Shown one piece after another: positions 1-9,237 of a DNA stretch of 64,000 nt (positions within the stretch are counted from its first letter, which is position 1; every line of letters starts with the position of its first letter). Origin of the DNA: QQUJ01 sp050287605. GTDB lineage: Bacteria > Pseudomonadota > Gammaproteobacteria > QQUJ01. The notes beneath the pieces are model-generated. The model searched no databases. It was not told where the DNA came from and saw nothing but the letters and a program-made list of their open reading frames with translations. The position numbers and the translations under genes were made by a program. Where the stretch lies: NCBI GenBank assembly GCA_050287605.1, contig JBNKCG010000026.1, positions 1 through 64,000 on the forward strand, written 5' to 3'.

Positions 1-208
1 ACATCTTCTTGAGCCGCCGGTTTTCCTCCTCCAGCTCCTTCATCCGCGCCATCAACGACGCGTCCATCCCGCCGTACTTGGCGCGCCATTTGTAGAACGT
101 GGCGCTACTCATGCCCTGCTCCCGGCACAACTCCGGGACCGGGGTGCCGGCCTCGGCCTGCTTCAAAATCGCCAGGATCTGGCTGTCGGTGAATCGGGAC
201 TTTTTCAT
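1..208 (-). CDS. IS3-family transposase OrfA (partial, runs off the window)
   Basis: Reading leftward from the ATG at 208, the frame stays open to the window edge for about 69 residues, starting MKKSRFTDSQILAILKQAEA. This is the helix-turn-helix N-terminus of IS3-family OrfA proteins (DNA binding at the element ends), with the typical CREQGMSSATFYKWRAKYGG recognition helix followed by a coiled-coil leucine-zipper start (MKELEEENRRLKKM). A Shine-Dalgarno GGAGGTTCT lies just upstream. Only the beginning is present, so OrfB and any frameshift signal must lie outside the window. Family assignment is firm; whether the element is intact cannot be judged. Confidence 0.85.
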   Translation of the reverse strand, partial: MKKSRFTDSQILAILKQAEAGTPVPELCREQGMSSATFYKWRAKYGGMDASLMARMKELEEENRRLKKM

Positions 209-284
209 GTAGAACCTCCTCCATACACATGACGAGAAAATTCTACTTCTGGGCACCTCTACTTTTCGGGGGATTACCGGTTCA
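1..284 (-). mobile_element. Left end of an IS3-family insertion sequence (partial)
   Basis: The orfA start is preceded by about 75 bp of non-coding DNA. On the minus strand this begins near 284 with TGAACCGGTAATCCCCCGAA, starting TG as IS3-family terminal repeats do. The other end and any target duplication are outside the window, so the exact boundary is inferred. The element sits directly downstream of the polysaccharide cluster, suggesting insertion at the edge of the island. Confidence 0.5.
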
Positions 285-473
285 GGCACAGCGCAAAATG
301 CTCTTTCGAAAGCAGCCTTCACTCATCACCCCGGAGGAGAATACCAACGCTAAAAAGTCAGGCGGCACAATCAACAGTCGGAAATCCCGACTATCAGTGG
401 ACTACTGATACTTGTATATTCAATTAATATCTCGCCTTTATCAACACCTTACGAGCGAACATTCTATTTTTGT

Positions 474-1676
474 CTACAGAGACCCTGTTTTAGTATAAGA
501 ATGACCCCGTTTCTTTATATATAACAGGAACTGTAGTATATTTCTTTTAGAACGAACAAAAAATATAACAAATAGTGCGTAATAGATATACCGGAATGAA
601 CTCCTTAATTGGTACTGTGAAAAGTACACAATAAACAGCATCCCACAAATAGTTACTAGAACAGAAAGAAAGACTCGCTCCTTTTTGACGACCGAATCCA
701 TGTAGGCTAAAACAACTGCTAGAAACACGAAAAATAGACTGCTGCCAAACTTTCCTAGTGCCAAGACCATCCCCCACGACGAATAGGGAACCACGGGCAG
801 CACCGCATGTTTCTGATTCATTCCATCATACCATCCAACCATCACCCCCGGCAGTGGATTTAGGGACACCGTATAATCACTCAGTGTTACGCCCTTGTCC
901 AGAAAATCGAAATAGGTTGCTATACTTAGGTAGAAATTGAAGTTGATCGTATAGCTAATGATGGGAAGTATATATTGACTCATATCGGCAAACGAAAAAT
1001 ACATAATGTAATTTATCGCTCCCTGGTGCTCCATACTACGTAAATATAGCGCAAGCACAATACTGAATAACCCAGAAAGCAATAACACAAATGATTCGAA
1101 ATAATTTCGACGACAGAATTCGACGATCGAAATAAAAACAAGAACAACGCCAGTTATTCTGGTGGCAATCGCAAAGCTGAACAGAATAACCACAAGCGTT
1201 AACATGTACTTCGCTCGGGACTTGCAAAATTGTAGGTAAACCAACGATAGAAAAAGCGTCAAAATATAGAGCACATAAAACAGATTGAAATTCAGATCAG
1301 GCTGGTAGCTGTCCCTGACATATAGGAACGAGCCGTACTGAAGATGAAGAAAAGCAATATTGAGGACAGTAAACAATATACCGTAGACAAGTTTTGGCTC
1401 TTTTGATTGATTCCAGTGCGTCGCTTTGTTGTACGCAATAAGGTCGTTGCTTCCCGGCCAAAAAACAATCTTCCTTAGTGCCACGTACGCCAATAGGAAC
1501 AGCAACAAATGCCATCCCCACAGCAACAAAAAGTCATGCCTGTACTCGAAATAGGTGCGTCGAAAATGATAGTAGTCAACAAATTTTAACCCGATATCAG
1601 CTTCCTGCAGTCCCACGAAACCCATAGTAACGAGGTTAAACAGTATGAACAGAGTTCCAATCATCCTAGTTTCCAC
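474..1676 (-). CDS. Wzy-like O-antigen / oligosaccharide polymerase, multispan membrane protein
   Basis: A 400-residue very hydrophobic protein with about ten predicted membrane segments (for example near residues 1-20, 45-66, 95-115, 130-150, 155-185, 192-212 and 300-385) and a hydrophilic loop between the sixth and the C-terminal group. That layout is typical of Wzy polymerases, which join lipid-linked repeat units in the periplasm; they share little sequence and are usually recognised by topology and context. It is the last gene of the cluster, starting a few bases after the GT2 stop, with Wzx and Wzz in the same cluster. It is AT-rich compared with the core genome, as Wzy genes often are. 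An O-unit ligase or another polytopic protein cannot be excluded. Confidence 0.65.
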   Translation of the reverse strand: METRMIGTLFILFNLVTMGFVGLQEADIGLKFVDYYHFRRTYFEYRHDFLLLWGWHLLLFLLAYVALRKIVFWPGSNDLIAYNKATHWNQSKEPKLVYGILFTVLNIAFLHLQYGSFLYVRDSYQPDLNFNLFYVLYILTLFLSLVYLQFCKSRAKYMLTLVVILFSFAIATRITGVVLVFISIVEFCRRNYFESFVLLLSGLFSIVLALYLRSMEHQGAINYIMYFSFADMSQYILPIISYTINFNFYLSIATYFDFLDKGVTLSDYTVSLNPLPGVMVGWYDGMNQKHAVLPVVPYSSWGMVLALGKFGSSLFFVFLAVVLAYMDSVVKKERVFLSVLVTICGMLFIVYFSQYQLRSSFRYIYYALFVIFFVRSKRNILQFLLYIKKRGHSYTKTGSL

Positions 1677-1681
1677 ATTGT

Positions 1682-2683
1682 TCAGCAGAACCTATCCAGC
1701 AGCTGCTTTAATTTCATGGGAAACTCGTCTTTTCCGATTGCCGAAAACATCATTAAGGCCAAGCTTCTCGTTGAGAACGATCTAACAATTCCCGCCTTTA
1801 CGCTTCTACGCCAGAGCTCCAATCCGAATGAACAGGAACGCAAACATATCTTCAAAATACCATCCTTGACGGCATTCTCGTCGAGAGACTGGCGATTAAG
1901 CAAACTCACAAGAAAATCAAAGTCCGATAGACTATGCAACTTGATAGTATCGGCAATATCCAGATCAATACCCAAGCTCTTCCAGTAGGACAACGCTATC
2001 CGATTTCGTGCATCCTGTTGTAGATCCCAGTTTAACTTTGTCGCCTGCGCACCATGCATTCGGTACTCAAGTAGCGGCTCTGGGCAATTCGACATAACAA
2101 TACCTTTCAATGCCAACCGGGTCCACAGATCATAGTCTTGAGCGCACCCGATGGAAGCATCATATTGATCAAGTTTAAAAACATCAGACTGAGCAATCAC
2201 TGAGGGATGTGCAAACGCCGAGTTGAACATTAGCTGGGTCTTGATAACCCGGTCATCAGTAGCATAACGGATTACCCTAGGCCGACAGGTTTCAACAACC
2301 TTTATCCAGCACCCACACAGCTCAGATCTGCTATCCCGCATCCACTGGAGCTGACGCTCAAGCCGAGTTGGTAGCGAGACATCATCTGCATCCATCCGGG
2401 CAATGTATTCGCCACGGGCAAGCGCTATTCCCTCATTCAATGAGACCGACAATCCCCTGTTTTCCCGATTAACCAGGACAATCCGTTGATCGATGTCCAA
2501 GTAGGAACGGATAATCTCCAGCGAATTGTCGCTCGAACCATCGTTAATAATGATGAATTCCAAATCGCGAATTGTCTGTCTAAGGATCGATTCGATAGCG
2601 GATGCTAGAAAAAGCTCGGAGTTGTATACCGACATAACGACAGAGAAAAGCGGTCGCTCAGACACCAAACTTTTCCCGAACAA
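1682..2683 (-). CDS. Family 2 glycosyltransferase
   Basis: 333 residues with the GT-A fold N-terminus: FSVVMSVYNSELFLASAIES at about residue 13, the nucleotide-sugar loop IIINDGSSDNS, and the metal-binding DxD-type motif in ARMDADDVSLPTRLERQ near residue 95. The C-terminal third is less conserved and probably sets the acceptor. Such enzymes add a sugar to the lipid-linked O-unit on the cytoplasmic face of the membrane. The ATG lies 26 nt inside the 3' end of asnB, so the two are translationally coupled. Donor and acceptor cannot be told from sequence. Confidence 0.85.
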   Translation of the reverse strand: MFGKSLVSERPLFSVVMSVYNSELFLASAIESILRQTIRDLEFIIINDGSSDNSLEIIRSYLDIDQRIVLVNRENRGLSVSLNEGIALARGEYIARMDADDVSLPTRLERQLQWMRDSRSELCGCWIKVVETCRPRVIRYATDDRVIKTQLMFNSAFAHPSVIAQSDVFKLDQYDASIGCAQDYDLWTRLALKGIVMSNCPEPLLEYRMHGAQATKLNWDLQQDARNRIALSYWKSLGIDLDIADTIKLHSLSDFDFLVSLLNRQSLDENAVKDGILKICLRSCSFGLELWRRSVKAGIVRSFSTRSLALMMFSAIGKDEFPMKLKQLLDRFC

Positions 2684-4535
2684 AGCTCAAAAGGACCAGA
2701 ATCCCCCATAGACGTTCGCTATGATCGTACCGGCCGCTCTGGTGCTGGCACCAGTATTCATTAATCGCGGCTTGATCTAAACCGATAAACTCAAACAATC
2801 TACCGTTACTCAAGAACTCCTCGCCCCAATGTTTTAAATTCGATCTTAGCCAGTGCGCTACCGGAACTGAAAAACCCTGCTTGCGGCGCTCCAGTAATTC
2901 TCTCGGCACATGTCGATACACGATTTCGCGCAACACGCGTTTGGTTTCACCAAAATGCAACTTATGGGACAGAGGCAAGCGCCACGCGAATTCCACAATC
3001 CTGTGATCCAGAAACGGCGCTCTCGTCTCCAACGAGACGCTCATAGCGGCACGGTCAACCTTGACCAGGATATCATCGGGAAGGTAACTGATAGCATCGT
3101 GTAACGCTGAGGAAAGCGCCGGATCAGGCAACGTGAAAGCAAACCGCTGCTCATGAACCGAAGTGCAGTTCAGGTAGGGAACCGGATAAAACCGGTATCT
3201 GTCCTGCAGTCGCCTAGCCAATCCCCTGTGATCGCGAGCCTGCATCATGAAGGCCGCGGTACGCAACCGGTGCCTGAAACGTGTTGGCGACAATCCGGAA
3301 ACCACGTTGAGAGCTCTTCCGCCAAACCTTGATCTCCACAGAAGTTCGGCACGTCGATAATGATTGTAACCGAGAAAGATTTCGTCGGCCCCGTCACCGG
3401 AAAGTGCCACCGTGACGTGCTGTCGCGCGGTTTTGCAGACCAGCAAGGTCGGGATCTGTGACGAGTCGGCGAAGGGCTCATCCCAGATATCGTTCATCGA
3501 CGGAATCATGTCCAGGGCCCCATGAGCGCCTATACTCTGGGTGACGTGATCGGTATTAAGGCTGTCGGCAACAGCGAGAGCATGGGCGGATTCATCGAGT
3601 TCCCGGTCTGGCATAGCGATTGTAAAGGTTTTGACAGGCCGCTCTGAGAGCTTCTGCATCAACGCGACTACCAAGCTTGAATCGATACCACCGGATAGAA
3701 AGGCGCCAAGCGGTACATCTGACAGCATCTGTTGTTTCACGGTGTTGAGAAGGAGGCGCTCGAGTTCATCTGCGGCCTCTACCAGGGATCCATCGAACGG
3801 CGTCTCCATTCCCCCCACTGCAGCTTGCTCAAGACTCCAGTAGGCAATCGATTGCCCCGTATCACCCGCGCGCAATCGTGTCACTTCCGTGACCAAATAG
3901 TGTCCTGGCTCCAGCTTGAAAATGCCTTCATAAATCGACTGTGGGGCGGCGATGTAGTTGTTATGCAGATACTGACATATTGACTGGTGATTGAGCTTCG
4001 CCTGGAAGGCGGGATGCGCCACGATCGCTTTCAATTCCGAGGCAAATAGAAATTTACCAGCCTGCCAACCGTAGTAGAGCGGCTTCTCTCCAAGGCGGTC
4101 GCGTGCAAGATACAATGTCTTCTCTCCCCTGTCCCACAGGATGAATGCAAACATCCCAACGATCTTTTCTAGCGTCTTTTGGACACCAAAGGCCGCAATG
4201 GCCGCCAGCAGGGTTTCCGTATCTGAATGGCTACGCCATGCCCTTTCACCTTCTCGAATATTCAGCTCCTCGCGCAATTCCAGATAGTTATATATTTCGC
4301 CATTGAAAACTAGAACCCACCGGCCACAGGCCGATATCATAGGTTGATGACCCTCGCTTGAGAGGTCGATTATCGACAGCCGCCTGTGACCCAGGCAAAG
4401 ACCAACCTCATCGTCGAACCATACGCCACTATCGTCAGGCCCGCGATGGACTAGGCTGTCATTCATCGCATCAATAGCTGCGCGCCGCACTTCTGCGGTA
4501 GCGCCTTGAGTCCAAAATCCGACTATCCCGCACAA
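2658..4535 (-). CDS. Glutamine-dependent amidotransferase, AsnB / WbpS type
   Basis: A two-domain asparagine-synthase-like protein. The N-terminal Ntn glutaminase (about residues 1-200) shows SLVHRGPDDSGVW, LGHRRLSIIDLS and VFNGEIYNYLELR. The synthase domain has the ATP pyrophosphatase loop SGGIDSSLVVALM. Glutaminases of this class need Cys directly after the initiator Met. The longer ATG-started frame (4580) would bury CGIVGF at residue 17, whereas a TTG at 4535 gives TTG-Cys-Gly-Ile-Val-Gly with AAGGGG 8 nt upstream, so I place the start there (625 aa). In O-antigen clusters such enzymes typically amidate a sugar carboxylate (WbpS-like); that role is inferred. The TTG start also removes an overlap with the upstream flippase gene. 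Confidence 0.85.
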   Translation of the reverse strand: MCGIVGFWTQGATAEVRRAAIDAMNDSLVHRGPDDSGVWFDDEVGLCLGHRRLSIIDLSSEGHQPMISACGRWVLVFNGEIYNYLELREELNIREGERAWRSHSDTETLLAAIAAFGVQKTLEKIVGMFAFILWDRGEKTLYLARDRLGEKPLYYGWQAGKFLFASELKAIVAHPAFQAKLNHQSICQYLHNNYIAAPQSIYEGIFKLEPGHYLVTEVTRLRAGDTGQSIAYWSLEQAAVGGMETPFDGSLVEAADELERLLLNTVKQQMLSDVPLGAFLSGGIDSSLVVALMQKLSERPVKTFTIAMPDRELDESAHALAVADSLNTDHVTQSIGAHGALDMIPSMNDIWDEPFADSSQIPTLLVCKTARQHVTVALSGDGADEIFLGYNHYRRAELLWRSRFGGRALNVVSGLSPTRFRHRLRTAAFMMQARDHRGLARRLQDRYRFYPVPYLNCTSVHEQRFAFTLPDPALSSALHDAISYLPDDILVKVDRAAMSVSLETRAPFLDHRIVEFAWRLPLSHKLHFGETKRVLREIVYRHVPRELLERRKQGFSVPVAHWLRSNLKHWGEEFLSNGRLFEFIGLDQAAINEYWCQHQSGRYDHSERLWGILVLLSFVREKFGV

Positions 4536-4566
4536 CTCTTCATCCCCTTGGTAAGGTAGCTGTAAT

Positions 4567-6045
4567 TTATGATCTGACAAATCGTTCCATGAACCGTTCT
4601 TTCAAAAGAAAGTAGGAAATTACTAGGGAATAAAGTACCGCAGAAGCCATCTCAAACAATATATGCGATAGGTTTTCGCCGCCGACCGGCTGGACATACA
4701 GGAACCCCCACAACGGCCCCGTCAGCACTATTGTCTTAAAGGCCAAGGCAAACGGAAAACGGACGCTGAGTAATAGCCGGGTCGACTTAATCATGACCAG
4801 GAACGTGAGAAACATCCCGCTGGACCAGACGAGTGGAACCAGGTAATAGTATGCTTCACTGTAGTGCCGACCAAGGATCACAGCGACCACCGTAACCACC
4901 GCGCCCACCACGTAGGGAAAAACATTTCTTGTCGTATCCAGTTCTGAGTGGAAAACCAGCGCATATTGATTGGACAGCACGCGAAAGAAGTCGAAGAATA
5001 TCGCCACCTGTAGGAAAATATAGGCGTCCCTATATCGTTCATCGACCAGCAGCACAAATATCTCGCGGGCGAAAACTACAATAAAAACCAGCATGGCCAG
5101 ATATATGGGTACAGTGATCTCGAGAATCGAACCCAGCGTCCTTGCCCGCTCAGCGGGGTTACCGTGTTCGATCCGCGAGAAAAAAACCGGATGATAGATC
5201 TGCGACAGCACGCTTTCGGCTACCATAGAGATTTGTTGCGAGATGATCAGTCCCACTCCCAGGTAAGCCAAGTATTCCAGCGTGAAGAAATGCTCAACCA
5301 GCACTCTGAGTCCAGCAGACTGGAGCCACATAAAAAGCGTGGCCAGGGACAACGGAAACGAGAACCTGATTAGCGCTCTCAACTGCTTGCGCGAGAATAC
5401 GGGCAGCCTAACAGCCTTCTCCTGATGGGCAACGGTGCTCGCCAGTAGCAATACACCGGCCAGGCTCGCTACGGCAAGTGCGATCACGCCACCCCATAGC
5501 CAGTCGCTTGATAGCCCACTGTCTACCGCCATGGAATATGGAATAACCACCATCAACAGAGAAGCAAGCACAGTCAGAAATGAAAATAGTAACCGTTGAA
5601 ACAGGAGATTAAAGATAAACGGGATCAGGTTGGAGAAAGTCTGAAAGAACACGAACAACCCGAAAATGAAGACAAAGACGAGATTGTTCAAACTGCCGAA
5701 ATAACCAAGTTCGAGCATGATCCATAGGGCAACCGAGGATACCGCGACAACGACAGCAGCAAAAACCGCATAGTCGAACAGGCGGGCCAGCAACAGGCCG
5801 GAATGATGCCAGCGGTTTGTCTTTCTGGCTAGGAATTGGCCTACCGGATTAATGAAAACCAACCCGGGAAACGCCACCAAGCTCATGAACAGGTAGTATC
5901 GGCCTAGTTCATCGGGGTCGAGCAGGTTAGTCAGCAAACGGATGGAGTAAATAATTAGAGCGACCTGGACCAATCGCCCCGCAATAATCGTGACGATACC
6001 GGATAGCTCTCCGCGCAATGATCTTGCCCATGTCATCGGCACCAT
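4567..6045 (-). CDS. Wzx-like polysaccharide flippase
   Basis: 492 residues, with hydrophobic segments spread along the whole length (roughly twelve to fourteen), in the MOP-exporter pattern. The N-terminus GELSGIVTIIAGRLVQVALI and the short FLARKTNR loop match polysaccharide transport proteins. It would flip lipid-linked O-units from cytoplasm to periplasm, upstream of the Wzy polymerase in the same cluster. It is followed by asnB after a short gap when asnB is started at 4535. A few alternative starts (ATG at residues 1 and 4) are close together and cannot be separated. Confidence 0.8.
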   Translation of the reverse strand: MVPMTWARSLRGELSGIVTIIAGRLVQVALIIYSIRLLTNLLDPDELGRYYLFMSLVAFPGLVFINPVGQFLARKTNRWHHSGLLLARLFDYAVFAAVVVAVSSVALWIMLELGYFGSLNNLVFVFIFGLFVFFQTFSNLIPFIFNLLFQRLLFSFLTVLASLLMVVIPYSMAVDSGLSSDWLWGGVIALAVASLAGVLLLASTVAHQEKAVRLPVFSRKQLRALIRFSFPLSLATLFMWLQSAGLRVLVEHFFTLEYLAYLGVGLIISQQISMVAESVLSQIYHPVFFSRIEHGNPAERARTLGSILEITVPIYLAMLVFIVVFAREIFVLLVDERYRDAYIFLQVAIFFDFFRVLSNQYALVFHSELDTTRNVFPYVVGAVVTVVAVILGRHYSEAYYYLVPLVWSSGMFLTFLVMIKSTRLLLSVRFPFALAFKTIVLTGPLWGFLYVQPVGGENLSHILFEMASAVLYSLVISYFLLKERFMERFVRS

Positions 6046-6146
6046 CCGGGCACAAACAGTAGGCCTACATTCAATCCGCCCCGCTTAACCAGAGTGGCAC
6101 ATTTCGGAATGCCCATGGTTCCTACTCCTCCTCCGCCAAACATTCG

Positions 6147-6842
6147 CTATCGTCCAGACTTGACCGCATGGACGTGGTAACCAAAAACTAGACTTTCATC
6201 CCTGTTCAATTTTACTACCAGTAGTTCAACGAGCAGCTTGGGTAGCATTGCGAGAGCATAGAGCATCTTGAGAAGCGGATTGCGGATCATTTTAATACCC
6301 CGAACCCCCTCCAGGAACAGAAACGAAAAATAGTCTCCGTTCGCGGTGATTTCGATGATATCTAGACCATTCTCCTTCAGAGTAAATTCATACCATTCGC
6401 GGGAAAAGCCAGAATAGAAGAAATAGGGTTGAAAATGTGGTAGACAAGCATAGGGTGCCGTTAGTATCAGTTCACCACCGTCCTTGAGCAGTCGAGAAAA
6501 TTCGCGCACCGCTTCATTCGGATACGGGATGTGCTCGAATACTTCTGTACACAGTATGGCGTCAAAATGGCCATCCTTTTCCTTGACATTCCAGACATCA
6601 CCAATATAGTCAAGCGTGCCATAGCGCCAGCTCTTTTCCTGAAGCCCCTTGCCCTCGCCGGTATATTCGCCAAAATCTTGCCCCGAATAGGTGAGATGTT
6701 CACAATGCTTTCTGTAGCGCTGTTCGCCGCACCCCGCATCCAGCAATTTTTTGCCTTGCGCCAAGGCCTCCAGCTTCTCGGCCACCCACGTGTGTCGGAC
6801 GGACTCATTGGGTACCAACCATTCCTTTATCTTTCCCAGCAT
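6147..6842 (-). CDS. Class I SAM-dependent methyltransferase
   Basis: 231 residues with the Rossmann SAM-binding motif I KKLLDAGCGEQRYRKH near residue 32, the motif II/post-I region FDAILCTEVFEHIPYPNEA and the motif III strand LKDGGELILTAPYA. This is the Methyltransf_11-like architecture common in polysaccharide clusters, where the enzyme methylates a sugar hydroxyl, a carboxyl group or the growing chain end. The C-terminus carries a hydrophobic stretch (LLKMLYALAMLPKLLVELLV) that may associate with the membrane. Its start overlaps the preceding glycosyltransferase by 16 nt. The substrate is unknown. Confidence 0.8.
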   Translation of the reverse strand: MLGKIKEWLVPNESVRHTWVAEKLEALAQGKKLLDAGCGEQRYRKHCEHLTYSGQDFGEYTGEGKGLQEKSWRYGTLDYIGDVWNVKEKDGHFDAILCTEVFEHIPYPNEAVREFSRLLKDGGELILTAPYACLPHFQPYFFYSGFSREWYEFTLKENGLDIIEITANGDYFSFLFLEGVRGIKMIRNPLLKMLYALAMLPKLLVELLVVKLNRDESLVFGYHVHAVKSGR

Positions 6843-7930
6843 CTGTTCACCTGATCAAGGTCAATTACTTCTCTCAAATATCGCTCAATGGTATAGTATT
6901 TCAGTACCTTCTCCTTCCCAGCCGCTGCGATCTCCCGTCGCTTCTCATCTTGCTCAAGATAGTACCGAACCTTGTCCAAAAGCTCGTCACGGCCCGCAAA
7001 CTGTTCGACCTCGACACCGACATCGAAGTAGTCCTCAAGCTCATCACACGCCTCTGTCAACAGAAACCCCCCACTCGCCGGTATTTCAAACACGCGGCCC
7101 TTGAGGAACTTCAGTTCCGGGTGACCTTGCGAAGAACTGAAGTTGAGTATGATTCTGGCGCGGTTGAATAACTCGATCATCTCCGACTGGGACAGGCGTC
7201 CCTCGCTCCACCCTCGACCGTATGCTTTAACGTCGATGCCATTCGCTTTCAAGTAGTCGACGTACATCGATCTGTTACCGAAATTCTGGCCAACGAACAC
7301 CACATCGTACTGCTTCTCCAGTCCGTAATCGCGATAAACATAATGATTGGCGGAAAACTGCGCCAAATAAGAATTCAGCCCCTCTTCGCAGCGTGACTCA
7401 TGGCGAATCCGGATCGTCGTAACCACCTTATTGAAGCACCTGACCAGCGCACGGGTTTCACTGAATCGCTTGTCATCGTCGAAAAGCCATATGATGGTGT
7501 CTACCGGATAGTTGCGGCTTAGATCTAATATAATCTCGTGATCATAATAATCTTTGTAAAGCAAACAGAACAAAGTATCGATATCTTCGAGAAGCACTAC
7601 CTCTTTCACTATCCTGTTGGCTACGGCCTTTCCATAACGGCTGGCTACTGAATTAAAGTCAAACCGAAAAAGCTCGATACCGACCATATTCTTCAAGGCG
7701 AAAAAGAAATTATATTCCTCATATGCCAGTCCCCGGCGCTTATCCCCATAATCATACTTCAACCCGATGTAGAGCACCCTCTTACCGGCTGTACGATCCG
7801 CAACGATATACTCTACCAATTCATCAATGAGCACTTCGATGTTGGGCGGAAAAACAGTATAGAAGGCGCGTGTAGCGAATGACCCGAGACGAAGCTCAAC
7901 TTTACGCAAGAACGCTAGAAATCTCTTCAT
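6827..7930 (-). CDS. CgeB-like glycosyltransferase
   Basis: 367 residues. The C-terminal half carries the pattern of the CgeB/Glyco_trans_1_2 group: ARIILNFSSSQGHPELKFLK, then GRVFEIPASGGFLLTE, then a DELLDKVRYYLEQDEKRREI helix. This part forms the sugar-nucleotide half of a GT-B fold. The N-terminal half (VLYIGLKYDYGDKRRGLAYE) resembles the acceptor half found in DUF3880-type proteins. It sits between the sugar-modification genes and the methyltransferase, overlapping the latter. Probable role: adding a sugar to the O-unit. The donor cannot be inferred. Confidence 0.7.
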   Translation of the reverse strand: MKRFLAFLRKVELRLGSFATRAFYTVFPPNIEVLIDELVEYIVADRTAGKRVLYIGLKYDYGDKRRGLAYEEYNFFFALKNMVGIELFRFDFNSVASRYGKAVANRIVKEVVLLEDIDTLFCLLYKDYYDHEIILDLSRNYPVDTIIWLFDDDKRFSETRALVRCFNKVVTTIRIRHESRCEEGLNSYLAQFSANHYVYRDYGLEKQYDVVFVGQNFGNRSMYVDYLKANGIDVKAYGRGWSEGRLSQSEMIELFNRARIILNFSSSQGHPELKFLKGRVFEIPASGGFLLTEACDELEDYFDVGVEVEQFAGRDELLDKVRYYLEQDEKRREIAAAGKEKVLKYYTIERYLREVIDLDQVNRCWER

Positions 7931-8133
7931 AAGAAATGTCGCACAAACTAATGAGATGGCATATTCACCATCATGTAACAGGCCTGCACACTAATCACGA
8001 TTGTCGCCAAGAGGCCGATGTGTACTCCGTAAGGCAATGAAATGCTGTAGTCACGTATCAAACTCGTGCGTCCGTGGAGCAAAGGCCGTTGAGGCGCACA
8101 AACAGAGCAGCCAAATCAAGCACACCGATTCAC

Positions 8134-9237
8134 CTACTTATTCACCCCGTAAAATTCTCTGATCCTCTCACAAATAAATTCGATCTGGTCATCGGACAAC
8201 TGTGTAGCTGAAGGCAACCACAACCCATCCCTGCCCACCCTCTCGGCCACTGGATAGTAGCCCGGCAGTCTGTACGCTTCCTGTTGGTTGATGGGTGGGT
8301 ACATGACCCGAGTGCCAATGTTGTTCTCTTTCAGGTGTACTTGCAGTTCGCCCCGATTTTCTACTAGAGCATCAATGAACCAGGGAGTGGTGTATTCAAG
8401 GTCATGCGCGAACAGTTGCACCCCGTCGACACCCTCGAGCCGCGATTGGTACAGCTTCATTATTTCCTTCTTTCTGCAGACGCGCCAGGACAGCTTTTTC
8501 ATCTGTTCTATCCCGATACAAGCCTGCAGCTCGGTAAACTTGAAATTATATCCAATGGAACGATGGACATCGTTACCCCCACCGCTACGTCCAAAATCTT
8601 TTAGCTTCCTCACCCTGTCGGCGATAGCGTCATCATCAGTTATAATGGCACCACCCTGACCGGTCGAGATGATCTTGGGCGCAGAAAAGGAAAAACTGCC
8701 CACCATGCCGACTGTACCGACATGACGACCGTCTGGGTAAATGGACCCAAGTGACTGGGCTGAGTCCTCGATAAGCACAAGCCCCTTGTCCGAGCACAAC
8801 TGTTCGAATTTGTCGATACCGACAGCCGGATATCGTCCATTGGCCGATACCAGTATGATGGCCTTCGTTTTGGGTGTGATCGCGTTCCTGACCTGCTCGA
8901 TATCCAGACATAGGGTCTCTGGCTCGACGTCTACAAAAACCGGTTTAGCACCAAACATGACGATTGAGTTGGGCGTAGCGATCATAGTGTAGTTCGGCAC
9001 AATGACTTCATCACCCGCCTGCACACCCGTAGCCAGCGCAGCCAGCGTAAGACTAATTGTACCGTTGTTCACCACGACACAGTGTTGCGCACCGGTAAAC
9101 TCCGCGATCATTTGTTCAAATTTTTCGGTTCGCTTGAACTCGGTGATGAAACCATCTTCCTCCATATAATCGCAAACCGCCCTTTTCTCCTCTTCGGAAA
9201 ACCAGGGTCTCATCTGCATAATAAATTCTTCAGACAT
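8134..9237 (-). CDS. DegT/DnrJ/EryC1/StrS-family sugar aminotransferase
   Basis: 367 residues of the PLP-dependent sugar aminotransferase family. NNGTISLTLAALATGVQAGD binds the cofactor phosphate, VLIEDSAQSLGS contributes the Asp that contacts the pyridine ring, and SFSAPKIISTGQGG carries the Schiff-base lysine. The lysine is intact, so this is an aminotransferase and not a ColD-like dehydratase, where it is replaced by His. With gmd in the same operon, the most economical reading is amination of a GDP-4-keto-6-deoxyhexose (perosamine-synthase-like). It could instead use the epimerised product of the neighbouring RmlC-like enzyme. It overlaps the acyltransferase by 8 nt. Confidence 0.8.
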   Translation of the reverse strand: MSEEFIMQMRPWFSEEEKRAVCDYMEEDGFITEFKRTEKFEQMIAEFTGAQHCVVVNNGTISLTLAALATGVQAGDEVIVPNYTMIATPNSIVMFGAKPVFVDVEPETLCLDIEQVRNAITPKTKAIILVSANGRYPAVGIDKFEQLCSDKGLVLIEDSAQSLGSIYPDGRHVGTVGMVGSFSFSAPKIISTGQGGAIITDDDAIADRVRKLKDFGRSGGGNDVHRSIGYNFKFTELQACIGIEQMKKLSWRVCRKKEIMKLYQSRLEGVDGVQLFAHDLEYTTPWFIDALVENRGELQVHLKENNIGTRVMYPPINQQEAYRLPGYYPVAERVGRDGLWLPSATQLSDDQIEFICERIREFYGVNK

